Shown here piece after piece: positions 26,315 to 35,493 of a stretch of 64,000 nt of DNA. Position numbers and translations under genes: made by a program. This DNA is from Luteolibacter sp. LG18. Its GTDB lineage: Bacteria; Verrucomicrobiota; Verrucomicrobiia; Verrucomicrobiales; Akkermansiaceae. Every line of letters begins with the position of its first letter. Position 1 is the stretch's first letter. Under the pieces are notes generated by a model. The model did not search any database. It saw only the letters and a list, made by a program, of their open reading frames with translations, and was not told the DNA's origin. The DNA is taken from the NCBI RefSeq assembly GCF_036322585.1, contig NZ_AP024600.1, positions 5,146,001 through 5,210,000 on the forward strand. Reading direction: 5' to 3'.

Positions 26315-26497
26315 GGGGATGAGGGAACCTTCCGGGTTCCAACATGAGAGCGATGCCACGAACCGGCCTCGTCTGCAAATCGTGTTAGCCCCGCCTGCGT
26401 AGTTTTCCCCCTAACCCGCCCGGATCGGTGATTTCGCGGTTTCCCGCTTCGGGGTTGGACGTCCGCATCCGCATCGCCATACTCCCAGCCCCACACC

Positions 26498-28381
26498 GTG
26501 TCGCAGATCCCCCAGGAAACCATCCAGCAGGTCCTCGCCGCGACCGATATCGTGGACCTGATCGGTTCCTACGTCCAACTGCGCCGGGCGGGATCCGGGT
26601 TCAAGGGCCTGTGCCCATTCCACAACGAGAAAAGCCCCTCGTTCAACGTCACCCCCAGCCGCCAGTCCTTCCACTGCTTCGGCTGCGGCAAGGGCGGCGA
26701 CGCCATCGCCTTCATCCGGGAGTATGAGAACCTCCCCTTCACCGATGCCGTAAGGAAGCTTGCCGGCCGCGTGGGCGTCCCTGTCATCGAGGTGGAATCC
26801 GATCCCCAAGCCGACCAGGCCCGCCGCCTGCGCGGCCGTCTGCTGGATCTGATGCGGGAAACCACCGCCTACATCCATGAGCTGTTGCTCACCTCGCCCG
26901 ACGCCCAACACGCCCGGGACTATCTGAAATCCCGCGGCTTCGGCCGGGACATGGCGGAGCGCTGGTCCATCGGTTGGATGCCGGATAACCTGCGCTGGTA
27001 CACCGATTGGGCACGGGAGCGGAAGTTCACCGGCCGCGAACTGGTCGGATCCGGCATGGCTTATCTCAAGGACGAAAACGATCCCCGCTCTGGCATCGGC
27101 ATCCGTTTCCGGAACCGCCTGATGTTCCCGATTCGCAACGACATCGGCGATGTGGTGGGCTTCAGCGGCCGCCAGCTCGTGGAGGACAAGCGGTCCGGCA
27201 AATACGTCAACTCCCCGGAGACCCCGCTGTTCAAAAAGAGCAACATCCTCTTCGCGCTCGACCGTGCGAAAAAGCCGATCCTCCACGAAAAGGCCGCGCT
27301 GCTTTGCGAGGGCCAGATCGACGTGATCTCCTGCCACGAACACGGCATCGAACAAGCCATCGCCGCCCAGGGCACCGCCGTCACCAGCCAGCACGCGCGG
27401 CTGCTGAAGCGCTACACCAAGTCCGTCGTCCTCTGCTTCGATGCGGACAGCGCGGGCTTCACCGCCGCCGAGAAGTCCTTCCGCGAGCTCATCATGGAAG
27501 GCATCGCCGTGCGGGTGATCGAGCTGCCGGGCGGCGACGACCCGGATTCGTTCCTGAAAGCCCACGGCGCGGAGGCCTTCCGCGGCCTGATCGCCAATGC
27601 GCGCGAGTTCTTCGATTTCAAGATCGACCGCGCCACTGCCTCGGGGGCCATGTCCCACGCGGAATCCCGCGCCGCCATCGCCCGGGAATGCGCCGCCCTG
27701 CTCGCGGTGATGAGCGACACCGCCACCCGCGAGATCCAGATGAACCATCTGGCGTCCCGCCTCCAGATGGGCATCTCCGCCATCAAGGAAGTCACCGTCA
27801 CCGCGCTCAAACAACCCCAGCGCCGCGAGCACCCCACGGAAGCGTCGACCAGTCCGACCGCCGTTCCCACCCCGGTCGACCGCACTGTCGGCCTGCTGTG
27901 CCAGCTCGCCTTGAGTTCCGCCGAGGTCCAGCGGCTGCTTTCCGAGCAGTACGAAACGCTCCACGAAGCCGGCGAGTTCCTGGCCGGCATTCCACTGCTC
28001 GAGCGGATCCTCGCCGGCCACCCCGATCCCGCGGCTCCCGCCGCCGTCAATGCCTTCCTCGGCCACCTCCAGGAGGAGGACCGGCTGGCGCTCAATACCC
28101 TGCTCCACGCCGACCGCCCCCACGAGGATCCGGTGGCGGCGAGCTATGAGACCATGTCGATGCTGGCCGCGAAGGTGCTCCTCCAGCGGGACGCCCGGAA
28201 CAAGGCGCTCTTGAACGATCCGGGACTTTCGCGGGAACGGCTGACCTTCCTATTGGAGGAAGGAAAGGAGATCCAGCGGCTGCTGGACGGCGTGAAGGGC
28301 CGTTTCATCGTGGAAGATATCTTGCCGCCCGCGCCAAAGAAGCCGGTGGCGAAGAAGGAGTGGAAGAAACGGGACAAATAA
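26498..28381 (+). CDS. dnaG: DNA primase
   Basis: A 627-residue primase that makes RNA primers for replication. The N-terminal CHC2 zinc finger is CPFHNEKSPSF ... FHCFGCGKGGD, the central RNA polymerase domain contains GRQL and KYVNSPETPLFKK, and the TOPRIM motif is ALLCEGQIDVIS with DADSAG. The C-terminal part (~440-627) is the more variable helicase-binding region. The length fits bacterial DnaG. It is read from GTG 26498. It is not next to rpsU or rpoD as in many bacteria. Confidence 0.95.
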   Translation: MSQIPQETIQQVLAATDIVDLIGSYVQLRRAGSGFKGLCPFHNEKSPSFNVTPSRQSFHCFGCGKGGDAIAFIREYENLPFTDAVRKLAGRVGVPVIEVESDPQADQARRLRGRLLDLMRETTAYIHELLLTSPDAQHARDYLKSRGFGRDMAERWSIGWMPDNLRWYTDWARERKFTGRELVGSGMAYLKDENDPRSGIGIRFRNRLMFPIRNDIGDVVGFSGRQLVEDKRSGKYVNSPETPLFKKSNILFALDRAKKPILHEKAALLCEGQIDVISCHEHGIEQAIAAQGTAVTSQHARLLKRYTKSVVLCFDADSAGFTAAEKSFRELIMEGIAVRVIELPGGDDPDSFLKAHGAEAFRGLIANAREFFDFKIDRATASGAMSHAESRAAIARECAALLAVMSDTATREIQMNHLASRLQMGISAIKEVTVTALKQPQRREHPTEASTSPTAVPTPVDRTVGLLCQLALSSAEVQRLLSEQYETLHEAGEFLAGIPLLERILAGHPDPAAPAAVNAFLGHLQEEDRLALNTLLHADRPHEDPVAASYETMSMLAAKVLLQRDARNKALLNDPGLSRERLTFLLEEGKEIQRLLDGVKGRFIVEDILPPAPKKPVAKKEWKKRDK

Positions 28382-28628
28382 TCCCGCAATTCATTTGTTT
28401 GCAACAATTTACCCCACTTACAGGCAAATTCGGAAAGCCAATCAAGGGCAGAATCATACACAAAGACGCCGTGCTTCTACAAGCGTCTTGGCCATAACGG
28501 TGGCATATTGGAAGCGTCTCGAAAACCCACGGCATGATGCCCGGGCGGAAAGCTGCGATCCCGCCCGGTCGCCCGTCTCATGTCGCTTGGGTTATTCGAA
28601 CCGCCCATCCGAACAACCCACCACGGAC

Positions 28629-29975
28629 ATGCAACAAAACGTCCATTCAGACCACGTCCCAGCAGCACATGTGCCAGAACACCAGGACCAGAAAAAGAAC
28701 ACGGTCTGGCGCAAGCTCGGCGGAGGCTCGCTTTCCATTTCCATCATCGTCCATGCCGTCCTGCTGGTGATCGGCATCTTCTGGATCTTCCAGATCATCC
28801 CGGAAAAGAAGCAGGAAGTCGACTTCATGCCGAAAGGCGGCGGCGGCGGCTCCCCGGGCGTGAAGGAAGTGAGCAACAAGAAGCAGCGCGCCACCATGAC
28901 CACCCCGAACACACCGCGGATGGCGGCGAAGGGCGTGGCCAGCTCGTTCACCCTTCCGGAACCGGACGCGGCCTCGGCCATGTCCAACGTCGGCTCCCTT
29001 TCCTCGGGCGGTCTGTCCGGCGGCCTTGGCGGCAGTGGTTCCGGCGGCGGCCGCGGTGATGGCCACGGCACGGGCTTCGGCTCCGGCAGCGGTCCGGGCC
29101 TCGGTGGCAACGCCAAGGGCATGAGCCCCTTCGGCATCATCGATCCGAAGGCCAATGCCTTGGTCGGCACCTTCTACGACCTGAAGCAGGATCCGAAGGG
29201 CCGCACCACCCCGCTTGGCGAGAAGACCAACTGGGGTGAGATCATGGACAGCACCCGTGACATCCTGCACGGCTTCGTGAGCCGCGGTTGGAACGAGCGC
29301 TCGCTCGCCAACTCCTATTTCCAAGCCCCGCAGAAGCTGGCCCAGACGAAGATCTACATGCCGGTTCTCCCCGCCGACGGCGCGCCGAAAGCCTTCAACT
29401 GCGACGTGCCGGGCTCCCGCTGGGTCGTCATCTACCGTGGCATGGTCCGCCCGCCGAAGACCGGCAAGTACCGCTTCGTGGGTGCCGGCGATGACGTGGT
29501 GGTGGTGCGCTTCAACAACAAGAACGTCTTCGACTACGGCTACGAATCGCCGACGGCGAACATCAAGCTGGCTGGCAAGGGCGCCGAACTGAAGGGCGAC
29601 AAAGAAGACAAGGAATACGATCGCGCCCGCCGCGATCTCGCGATGCCCAAACCGATGGCGATCTACAACTACGGCTCGATGTCCCAGCGCGCCAAGTCCG
29701 ACATCTCCGGCCTCGGCGTCGGCATGGAGTTCGAAGCCCGTGACAACACCGACTATCCGATCGAGATCCTGGTCAGCGAGGTTCCCGGCGGCTTCTTCTT
29801 CGCCTACCTCCTCATCGAGGAAATCGGTGCCACCTACGAGAAGGACGCCAGCGGCGCCCCGATCCTGCCGCTGTTCCGTCTGGACAACAGCCCCGCCGCT
29901 CCCGGCGAAGGCCCGCCCTACGACAAGAACGGCCCGATCTGGAAGCTCAGCGGCAAATCCCGCACCGATATCTGA
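28629..29975 (+). CDS. PA14-like secreted/anchored protein with TonB-like N-terminus
   Basis: A 448-residue protein. Residues 1-65 resemble TonB: a cytoplasmic tail, then one transmembrane helix (SISIIVHAVLLVIGIFWIFQII) and a Pro/Lys stretch. Residues ~85-165 are a Gly/Ser-rich linker, with GGLSGGLGGSGSGGG as its core. From ~230 a PA14-like beta domain follows (GMVRPPKTGKYRFVGAGDDVVVVRFN). The protein would be held in the inner membrane and project into the periplasm. PA14 domains often bind carbohydrate. A strong terminator follows. Related proteins occur in multiple copies in Verrucomicrobia; the role is not known. Confidence 0.7.
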   Translation: MQQNVHSDHVPAAHVPEHQDQKKNTVWRKLGGGSLSISIIVHAVLLVIGIFWIFQIIPEKKQEVDFMPKGGGGGSPGVKEVSNKKQRATMTTPNTPRMAAKGVASSFTLPEPDAASAMSNVGSLSSGGLSGGLGGSGSGGGRGDGHGTGFGSGSGPGLGGNAKGMSPFGIIDPKANALVGTFYDLKQDPKGRTTPLGEKTNWGEIMDSTRDILHGFVSRGWNERSLANSYFQAPQKLAQTKIYMPVLPADGAPKAFNCDVPGSRWVVIYRGMVRPPKTGKYRFVGAGDDVVVVRFNNKNVFDYGYESPTANIKLAGKGAELKGDKEDKEYDRARRDLAMPKPMAIYNYGSMSQRAKSDISGLGVGMEFEARDNTDYPIEILVSEVPGGFFFAYLLIEEIGATYEKDASGAPILPLFRLDNSPAAPGEGPPYDKNGPIWKLSGKSRTDI

Positions 29976-29983
29976 ACCGAACG

Positions 29984-30013
29984 AATGGCGCCTTTCGAGG
30001 CGCCATTTTTCTT
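29984..30013 (+). terminator. Rho-independent terminator with UUCG tetraloop
   Basis: AATGGCGCCT (29984-29993) pairs with AGGCGCCATT (29998-30007) around a TTCG loop, and a T-rich run follows (30006-30013). It lies nine bases after the PA14-like gene. Confidence 0.9.
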
Positions 30014-30066
30014 TGGTAGCTGAAAATGCAGAAGGGAGCTGACGAGTGAACGCCGCAGGCGAAGTA

Positions 30067-30088
30067 GCGTAAGTTTCCAAACTTGCGC
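30067..30088. repeat. GCGTAAGTTT/AAACTTGCGC palindrome
   Basis: GCGTAAGTTT (30067-30076) pairs with AAACTTGCGC (30079-30088) with a two-base spacer and one wobble pair. It lies in the non-coding interval between two convergent genes and looks like a dispersed palindromic unit. Confidence 0.45.
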
Positions 30089-30203
30089 GTGGGAAGACCC
30101 GCGAAAACCCGGGCAAATCCAGTCCACCCGGGAGCAGGCCCTACCTAATTGCCCATCGTTCGGCCTCCCCACCACCGCCAACTGGAGCTGGTGGAGACAA
30201 TCC

Positions 30204-30218
30204 GGAAGCGGAGCTTCC
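30204..30218. repeat. GGAAGC/GCTTCC palindrome
   Basis: GGAAGC-GGA-GCTTCC at 30204-30218 lies 11 bases beyond the end of the minus-strand Lrp-aminotransferase-protease operon and may act as its terminator. It belongs to the same palindrome group as those at 1395 and 9631. Confidence 0.4.
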
Positions 30219-30228
30219 AGCTACATCA

Positions 30229-30999
30229 CTACCACAGGCCATACTTCCCGTAGGCCACGATGTAGAGGCACATCAGCAGGTTCGCAGTGGCGTGCATCGC
30301 CACGCAGGCACCAAGGCTCTTCGAGCGGATGCAGAGCAGGTAGGTCAGCGAGCCGTAGAGAAATGCCATCGCGCGGTCCGGCCCGGAATGGATCGCCGTG
30401 AAGAGCCCGGTGACGACCACGAAGGACAGCAGCGAAGGCTTGCCGAACGGCTGCCGGGTCCAATCCCCTTCCCAATCCAATAGGAACCGCATCATGAACC
30501 CGCGCCAAAAGATCTCCTCGGCCAGCGCCACCACCACCGCCGCCCGGAAAAACCGCAGCACCACCGCGGTCCACCAGGCCGCGGGCGACTGGAACACGCC
30601 GGGGTCGAAGCCCTCCTTGCGCGCGGCAACCCCCAGCCACGCCCGCCAACCTTCCGGGTCGGTGTCCAGCCCGAGGCGGTCGTAGAGCGTGGTCGGCAGC
30701 AGCCACAGGCCGATGCCCGCCGCTCCGCAAAGAATCCCGACGACGGTCCATTTCACGGACCAACGGAAGTCATAGTACTTCCATCCGCGCAGCAGCAGCC
30801 CGGCGACGACCAGCGATTGCAGCGGATACATCCACTGCTCCGGCGCGCGCCGCCACCACGGCGCGTCCGGATGCTTCCACGTGATCTCCGCCCCCACCAC
30901 CTGGAGGAGCAGGAGGAATCCGATGAACACGGCCAGCGGCAGGACATGCGCCGAGGTCAGCGCCCGCGCTTCCTGGTCGTTGCGTGGGGCCGTGTCCAT
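30229..30999 (-). CDS. CPBP/CAAX-type membrane protease, PEP-CTERM-associated subtype
   Basis: A 256-residue membrane protein with about seven hydrophobic segments. The CPBP glutamic-type protease motifs are clear: AEEIFWRGFMMR (EExxxR), FTAIHSG with its conserved His, and MHATANLLM. The surrounding sequence resembles the CAAX protease subfamily tied to PEP-CTERM/exosortase systems. I see no PEP-CTERM sorting signal on the secreted proteins in this window. It is 12 bases from the aminotransferase gene and last in the Lrp operon. Confidence 0.75.
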   Translation of the reverse strand: MDTAPRNDQEARALTSAHVLPLAVFIGFLLLLQVVGAEITWKHPDAPWWRRAPEQWMYPLQSLVVAGLLLRGWKYYDFRWSVKWTVVGILCGAAGIGLWLLPTTLYDRLGLDTDPEGWRAWLGVAARKEGFDPGVFQSPAAWWTAVVLRFFRAAVVVALAEEIFWRGFMMRFLLDWEGDWTRQPFGKPSLLSFVVVTGLFTAIHSGPDRAMAFLYGSLTYLLCIRSKSLGACVAMHATANLLMCLYIVAYGKYGLW

Positions 31000-31011
31000 G
31001 GGGAGGAAGGG

Positions 31012-32178
31012 TCAGAGGGAGCCGACGAAGCGCTCCATCTTGTCCATTGCCTTCCGCAGGTCCTCGATGCCGGTGGCGTAACAGCAGCGGAGGAAGCCCT
31101 CGCCGCTGGTGCCGAAGGCACTGCCGGGCACGGCCGCGACGTTCTCCGCCTCCAGCAGGCCGGTGGCGAACTCCTTGCTGGAGAGCCCCGTCGAGCGGAT
31201 GTCCGGGAAGACGTAGAAGGCACCGCCCGGCGTGTGGCAGGACAGGCCGATCTCATTGAGGCGCTTCACCAGGAAATCGCGGCGCTGGTGGTAGCTGTCC
31301 CGCATCATCTGCATGGCGGGCGTGCCGTTCTCCAGCGCTTCCAGCGCGGCGTTCTGGCTCATGATCGGAGCGCAGAGCATCGAGTACTGGTGGATCTTCA
31401 TCATCGCCTCGATGATCGGCTGCGGCGCGCAGGCATAGCCGAGGCGGAAACCGGTCATCGCGAAGGCCTTCGAGAAGCCGTGGAGCAGGATCGTGCGCTC
31501 CTTCATGCCCGGCAGGGAGGCGATCGAGACGTGCTTCACGCCGTCGTAGCGCAGCTCGCTGTAGATCTCATCGGTCAGCACGATCAGGTCGTGCTCGATG
31601 CAGAGCTTGGCAATGCCCTCGAGATCCTCGTTGGTGGCGACCGCGCCCGTCGGGTTGGTCGGGAAATTCAGCATCAGCACGCGGCTGCGCGGTGTGATCG
31701 CGGCGGCGAGCGCCTCGGGCTTCAGCGAGAAACCGTTCTCCTTCTTCGTCTCCACCGACACCGCGTTGCCATAGGCCATCACGATGCTCGGGCTGTAGGA
31801 CACGTAGCACGGCTCGTGGAAGATCACCTCGTCGCCCGGATTGAGCAGCGCGCGCAGGGCGAGGTCGATCGCCTCGGACACGCCGACGGTGACGAGTACC
31901 TCCTTCGAGGCTTCATACTGCACGTCGAAAAACTCGCCGACGTAGCGGGAGATGGCCTTGCGCAGCGAGAGCAGGCCGAGGTTCGAGGTGTAGGTCGTCT
32001 GCCCCTTCTCCAGCGAGTAGATGGCGGCCTCCCGGATGTGCCAGGGAGTGACGAAGTCCGGCTCGCCGACGCCGAGGGAGATGACGCCCTCGCGGCCTTG
32101 GACGAGCTCGAAGAAGTCGCGGATACCCGATCGCGGGATCCCCGCGACATTGCGCGCGATTTTAGTGGAATAATCCAT
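31012..32178 (-). CDS. class I/II PLP-dependent aminotransferase
   Basis: A 388-residue fold-type I aminotransferase. The PLP Schiff-base Lys is in HGFSKAFAMTGFRLGY, the Asn-Pro motif is NFPTNPTGA, the Asp/Tyr pair is in LTDEIYSELRY, and the C-terminal Arg that binds the substrate carboxylate lies in GFLRCCYA. It transfers an amino group between an amino acid and a 2-oxoacid; it resembles the broad aspartate/aromatic/alanine group, and the exact substrate is open. An Lrp-type regulator lies immediately upstream on the same strand, which is a common control arrangement for amino acid enzymes. Confidence 0.85.
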   Translation of the reverse strand: MDYSTKIARNVAGIPRSGIRDFFELVQGREGVISLGVGEPDFVTPWHIREAAIYSLEKGQTTYTSNLGLLSLRKAISRYVGEFFDVQYEASKEVLVTVGVSEAIDLALRALLNPGDEVIFHEPCYVSYSPSIVMAYGNAVSVETKKENGFSLKPEALAAAITPRSRVLMLNFPTNPTGAVATNEDLEGIAKLCIEHDLIVLTDEIYSELRYDGVKHVSIASLPGMKERTILLHGFSKAFAMTGFRLGYACAPQPIIEAMMKIHQYSMLCAPIMSQNAALEALENGTPAMQMMRDSYHQRRDFLVKRLNEIGLSCHTPGGAFYVFPDIRSTGLSSKEFATGLLEAENVAAVPGSAFGTSGEGFLRCCYATGIEDLRKAMDKMERFVGSL

Positions 32179-32264
32179 GGTGGTGGTGGGATGCGGTTGG
32201 TTGGAGATCTACTGCCGGGCAATCGCCGGCTTGAGATCACCAATCGCGACTACCCATTCCTCTC

Positions 32265-32750
32265 TCACGGAGAGACGGCGAGGCGCTCGGCTCGGGCTTC
32301 CTGGTCGAAGAGGAACCCGTTTTCCTTATACGTCTTCAGCCGGAAATGCGTGGCGGTGGAGAGCACGCCATCGAGGGTGCTGAGCTTTTCGGACACGAAG
32401 CGGGCCACCTCGCGGAGGTCGCCGCCTTCCACCACGACCATCAGGTCGTAGCCGCCGCTGGCCAGGTAGCAGCTCGTCACCTGGTCGAAACGCGCGATGC
32501 GCATCGCGAGGCGGTCGAAGCCGCCGCCGCGCTCCGGAGTCACCTTCACCTCGATGAAGGCGGACACGGAGTCACCGTCCGCGCGCTCCGGATCGACCAC
32601 GGCCTGGTAGCCTAGGATCGTGCCGTCCTTTTCCCACGCGGCAATGCGGACATTGACCTGGTCCGGGGAAATGGACAGCAGTTCGGCGAGCTGCTCGTGC
32701 GAGTAGCGGGCCTTGCTGCGGAGGAGCTGAAGGAGCGGATCGGTGGACAT
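32265..32750 (-). CDS. Lrp/AsnC-family transcriptional regulator
   Basis: A 161-residue regulator. Residues ~1-60 form the helix-turn-helix (KARYSHEQLAELLSISPDQVNVRIAAWEKDGTILGYQ) and the rest is the RAM/effector domain, with GGYDLMVVVEGGDL typical of Lrp. ATG 32750 is used. Such proteins form octamers and respond to amino acids. It is first in a minus-strand operon with the aminotransferase and membrane protease, so it may control those genes and itself. A perfect palindrome lies 80-110 bases upstream. Confidence 0.85.
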   Translation of the reverse strand: MSTDPLLQLLRSKARYSHEQLAELLSISPDQVNVRIAAWEKDGTILGYQAVVDPERADGDSVSAFIEVKVTPERGGGFDRLAMRIARFDQVTSCYLASGGYDLMVVVEGGDLREVARFVSEKLSTLDGVLSTATHFRLKTYKENGFLFDQEARAERLAVSP

Positions 32751-32829
32751 GCGGAAAAGTTCCAATGGGAGGTAGCCGGAGGCGTTTTAGCGGAAGTCGT
32801 CCTCCCGTCACGCCCGATTTACCCTGAAA

Positions 32830-32860
32830 TATAGGTCCTATAGGACTTATAGGACCTATA
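32830..32860. repeat. TATAGGTCCTA palindrome (operator or terminator)
   Basis: TATAGGTCCTA (32830-32840) and TAGGACCTATA (32850-32860) are perfect inverted repeats around TAGGACTTA, and the pattern TATAGG(T/A)CC repeats inside. It lies between the phosphofructokinase stop (32876) and the Lrp start (32750). It could terminate the former or be bound by the latter. Confidence 0.5.
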
Positions 32861-32875
32861 CGGAGAAAACACCCG

Positions 32876-33949
32876 TCAGTCGCCGAGGCAGATCCCCACC
32901 GCGCGGGCGGCCTGGACCAGCTCGCTGTCCGGCTCGACGAGGCGCAGCTTGTTCACCGCGTCCTGGATCGGCACCGAGCCGACGTGATAGGACTGGTAGC
33001 TGACCATGCGGCCGAACTCACCTTCGGACGCCAACTTCACCGCCATCACGCCGAAGCGCATGCCGAGGATGCGGTCGAGGGAGGTCGGGGCACCGCCGCG
33101 CTGGAGGTGACCGAGCGTGCAGGAGCGGGTTTCCTTGCCGGTGAGGGCTTCCAGGCGCTTCGCCACCACGTCGCCCACACCGCCGAGACGGACTTCACCG
33201 CCGGAGTTCGGGTCGACGCTGACGATGTCGCCCTGCGGCAGGCACGCGCCTTCCGCCACCACCACGAGGGTGCTGTGGTACCCTTGGGCGTCGCGGGCCT
33301 TGATGTGCTCGGCGACCTTTTCGAAACTGAAGGGGATTTCCGGCAGGAGCACCACGCTGGCACCACCGGCGATGCCGCCCCACAGGGCGATCCAACCGGC
33401 GTGGCGGCCCATGACCTCGAGAACCATGACACGCTTGTGGCTTTCCGCCGTGGTCTGGAGGCGGTCCAGGCCATCGACCACCGAATTCACCGCGCTGTCG
33501 AAACCGAAGGTCATCGCCGTGGCGTGGAGGTCGTTGTCGATCGTCTTCGGCACGCCGATGATCGGCCAACCCTCGCGGTAAAGCTGGAGGCCGGTGGTCA
33601 GCGAGCCGTCGCCCCCCACGATGACCAGCGCGCTGATCTCGAGCTGGTCCATGGTGCGCTTGGCTTTCGCCACGATTTCCGGCGGCACTTCGGCGATGTC
33701 GCCCTTGCCGACCTTGGCGGCGAAGTGGCCCTTGTTGGTGGTGCCGAGGATCGTGCCACCCATTTTCAGGATGCCGACGGTGTCCTTCGGGGTGAGAACG
33801 GTGTAATCGCCCGGAGGCAGGAGGCCTTCGAAGCCATCCCGGAATCCGATCACTTCCCAACCGAGTTCATCGGCCGCGCCGACAACCCCGTGAATGACCG
33901 CGTTCAGACCGGGGCAGTCCCCGCCGCTGTTCAGGATACCAATGCGCAT
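32876..33949 (-). CDS. pfkA: 6-phosphofructokinase (mixed-type, ATP predicted)
   Basis: A 357-residue enzyme that phosphorylates fructose 6-phosphate in glycolysis. Key segments are GGDCPGLNAVI, GGDGSLTTG, PKTIDNDL (catalytic Asp) and MGRHAGWIALWGG. The PKTIDND form and overall length fit the group that includes both ATP- and PPi-using enzymes. The Gly after GGD (GGDGS) is typical of ATP users, whereas PPi users carry Asp there. It follows the D,D-carboxypeptidase by 57 bases on the same strand. Confidence 0.9.
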   Translation of the reverse strand: MRIGILNSGGDCPGLNAVIHGVVGAADELGWEVIGFRDGFEGLLPPGDYTVLTPKDTVGILKMGGTILGTTNKGHFAAKVGKGDIAEVPPEIVAKAKRTMDQLEISALVIVGGDGSLTTGLQLYREGWPIIGVPKTIDNDLHATAMTFGFDSAVNSVVDGLDRLQTTAESHKRVMVLEVMGRHAGWIALWGGIAGGASVVLLPEIPFSFEKVAEHIKARDAQGYHSTLVVVAEGACLPQGDIVSVDPNSGGEVRLGGVGDVVAKRLEALTGKETRSCTLGHLQRGGAPTSLDRILGMRFGVMAVKLASEGEFGRMVSYQSYHVGSVPIQDAVNKLRLVEPDSELVQAARAVGICLGD

Positions 33950-34006
33950 GAGTGTCTTAGATTTCGGGTATTTGGGAAGTGTTCCGGGAACGAGCCGGAT
34001 TTTGGG

Positions 34007-34975
34007 TCAGAGAGGGTCTTCCGCCTTGAGCAGTTCGCGGCGGGGATCCTGCACCGGAGCACCGCTCGCCAGCCACTGGTCGTAGATGCCCCAGCCCTGT
34101 TCGATCAGGGCGCGGGCGCGGTTGAAGCGGTCCGGGCTGTTCAGCACCACGGCGATCACGCGGCGCGGGGTCACGCCCTTGCTGCCGTCCGGCTTCTTGC
34201 GGACCAGCGGCTCGCGCTCCTGGCAGGCGGAAACACAGGGACCGGCGGCGTTGGTGGTGCCGGTTTTCACACCCAGCATGCCTTCCTGACCGATTAGTTC
34301 GTTGGTGTTGCGCACCGTGAAGGAACGGGCACCGCCCGCACCGTTGACGGTCACCTTGCGGTCCTTCTGGCGCACGATGTAGGAGAACGCCGCGCGGCGC
34401 ATCGCGTAGATCGAGATCCGGGTCATGTCCGCGGCGGTCGAGACGCCCACCCGCTGGCCGGGGAGCTCCAGGCCGTGGGGATTGGTGAAGGTCGTCTGGC
34501 TCATCCCGAGCGCACGGGCGAGGCGGTTCATTTCCGCCACGTAGGCCGCCACCGGATCGCCCCCACCGCCGCGGCGGCTCAGGAAATCACGGCCGATGTG
34601 GTCGGCGATCGTTTGCGCGGCGAGATTGTCCGAACCGAGCAGGGCCGAGGCCAGCGCGTCCCGCAGGCTGAGGCGGTCGCCCGGCTGGAGACGCATCGGG
34701 TTCGGGCCGCCGATGGTGGCCACGGAGTCCGGCACGGTGAGCATGACCGTGGCGATGTCGGTCTGGCTGGCATTCGCCCAGTCCACGGCGAGAGCGCCGG
34801 TGGCGATCTTGGTGAGGCTGGCGACCGGGCGCTTCGTGCCCGCGTTCGCGGCGACCAGGATTTTGCCCGACCACGCCTCCACGACCATCACGCTTTCAGG
34901 CGCTTGCGCGGCGACAAAGGAGGGGGCTGAGAGCATCAGCAATGGCACCAGACGGGAGAAAAAGGGCTTGAGCAT
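34007..34975 (-). CDS. dacA: D-alanyl-D-alanine carboxypeptidase (peptidase S11)
   Basis: A 322-residue penicillin-binding protein 5-type enzyme that trims D-Ala from peptidoglycan stem peptides in the periplasm. The three active-site motifs are SLTK (SxxK), SDN, and KTGT. ATG 34975 gives a signal peptide (FFSRLVPLLMLSAPSFVAA). The C-terminal beta domain and amphipathic membrane anchor of DacA seem shortened, because the protein ends soon after the catalytic fold. Phosphofructokinase is downstream in the same direction. Confidence 0.88.
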   Translation of the reverse strand: MLKPFFSRLVPLLMLSAPSFVAAQAPESVMVVEAWSGKILVAANAGTKRPVASLTKIATGALAVDWANASQTDIATVMLTVPDSVATIGGPNPMRLQPGDRLSLRDALASALLGSDNLAAQTIADHIGRDFLSRRGGGGDPVAAYVAEMNRLARALGMSQTTFTNPHGLELPGQRVGVSTAADMTRISIYAMRRAAFSYIVRQKDRKVTVNGAGGARSFTVRNTNELIGQEGMLGVKTGTTNAAGPCVSACQEREPLVRKKPDGSKGVTPRRVIAVVLNSPDRFNRARALIEQGWGIYDQWLASGAPVQDPRRELLKAEDPL

Positions 34976-35493
34976 GGCTGTCCGGCGCGAATCTATCGAC
35001 CGCCGCCCCCGACTCAACCCCAAAGGCGACCGATTGGGAGGTTGAATATCAGGAAAGGCAAATTTCCACCCGATTGAGGGGGCATTTTGCATGCCAGCCC
35101 CCCTGCTCATCTTCTCGCGCGTGTTGTAGAAGGGCGGTTAATGCCTTGCCAATCTTTCTCGAAGCCTTAGCTTCCCGCGGCAGCAGGATCTTTCCCACCA
35201 CCCCGGATGCCCGAAACCGGCCCCATGACCATCCTATTGGCCGCCCCGAGTGGAGCGCCCGCCGGTCGCCGCATCCTTGGAACTGGAAAGATTTCTGCCC
35301 ACGGGCGGCGGCGCAAGCCGGCCGGCACGGATTCCCAGGAACGCCCATGTACTCCAGCGGCAGTTCCTCCCGGCACCAAAAAGCCGGACCATCCCTGCCT
35401 CGCCGGTCCGCACGCTGGACCCTCCCAACACCGCCGGGCCTCATCCGCCCGCCGCGCCGGTCCGCCCGCAACCCCGACCCACGCGACAACACC
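34976..35493. other. 518-base non-coding divergent region
   Basis: No gene is seen between dacA (minus) and the RRM protein (plus). An AT-richer stretch at 35041-35095 is the best place for the dacA promoter. The remainder is GC-rich and would be a long 5' leader for the RRM gene if its promoter is far upstream. No clear terminator or riboswitch is recognisable. Confidence 0.5.

Noticed and set aside
28541-28568. Hairpin CCGGGCGG/CCGCCCGG before the PA14-like gene as a terminator for dnaG
   Set aside because: The arms pair, but there is no T-run and the spacing from dnaG is large; it may only be leader structure.
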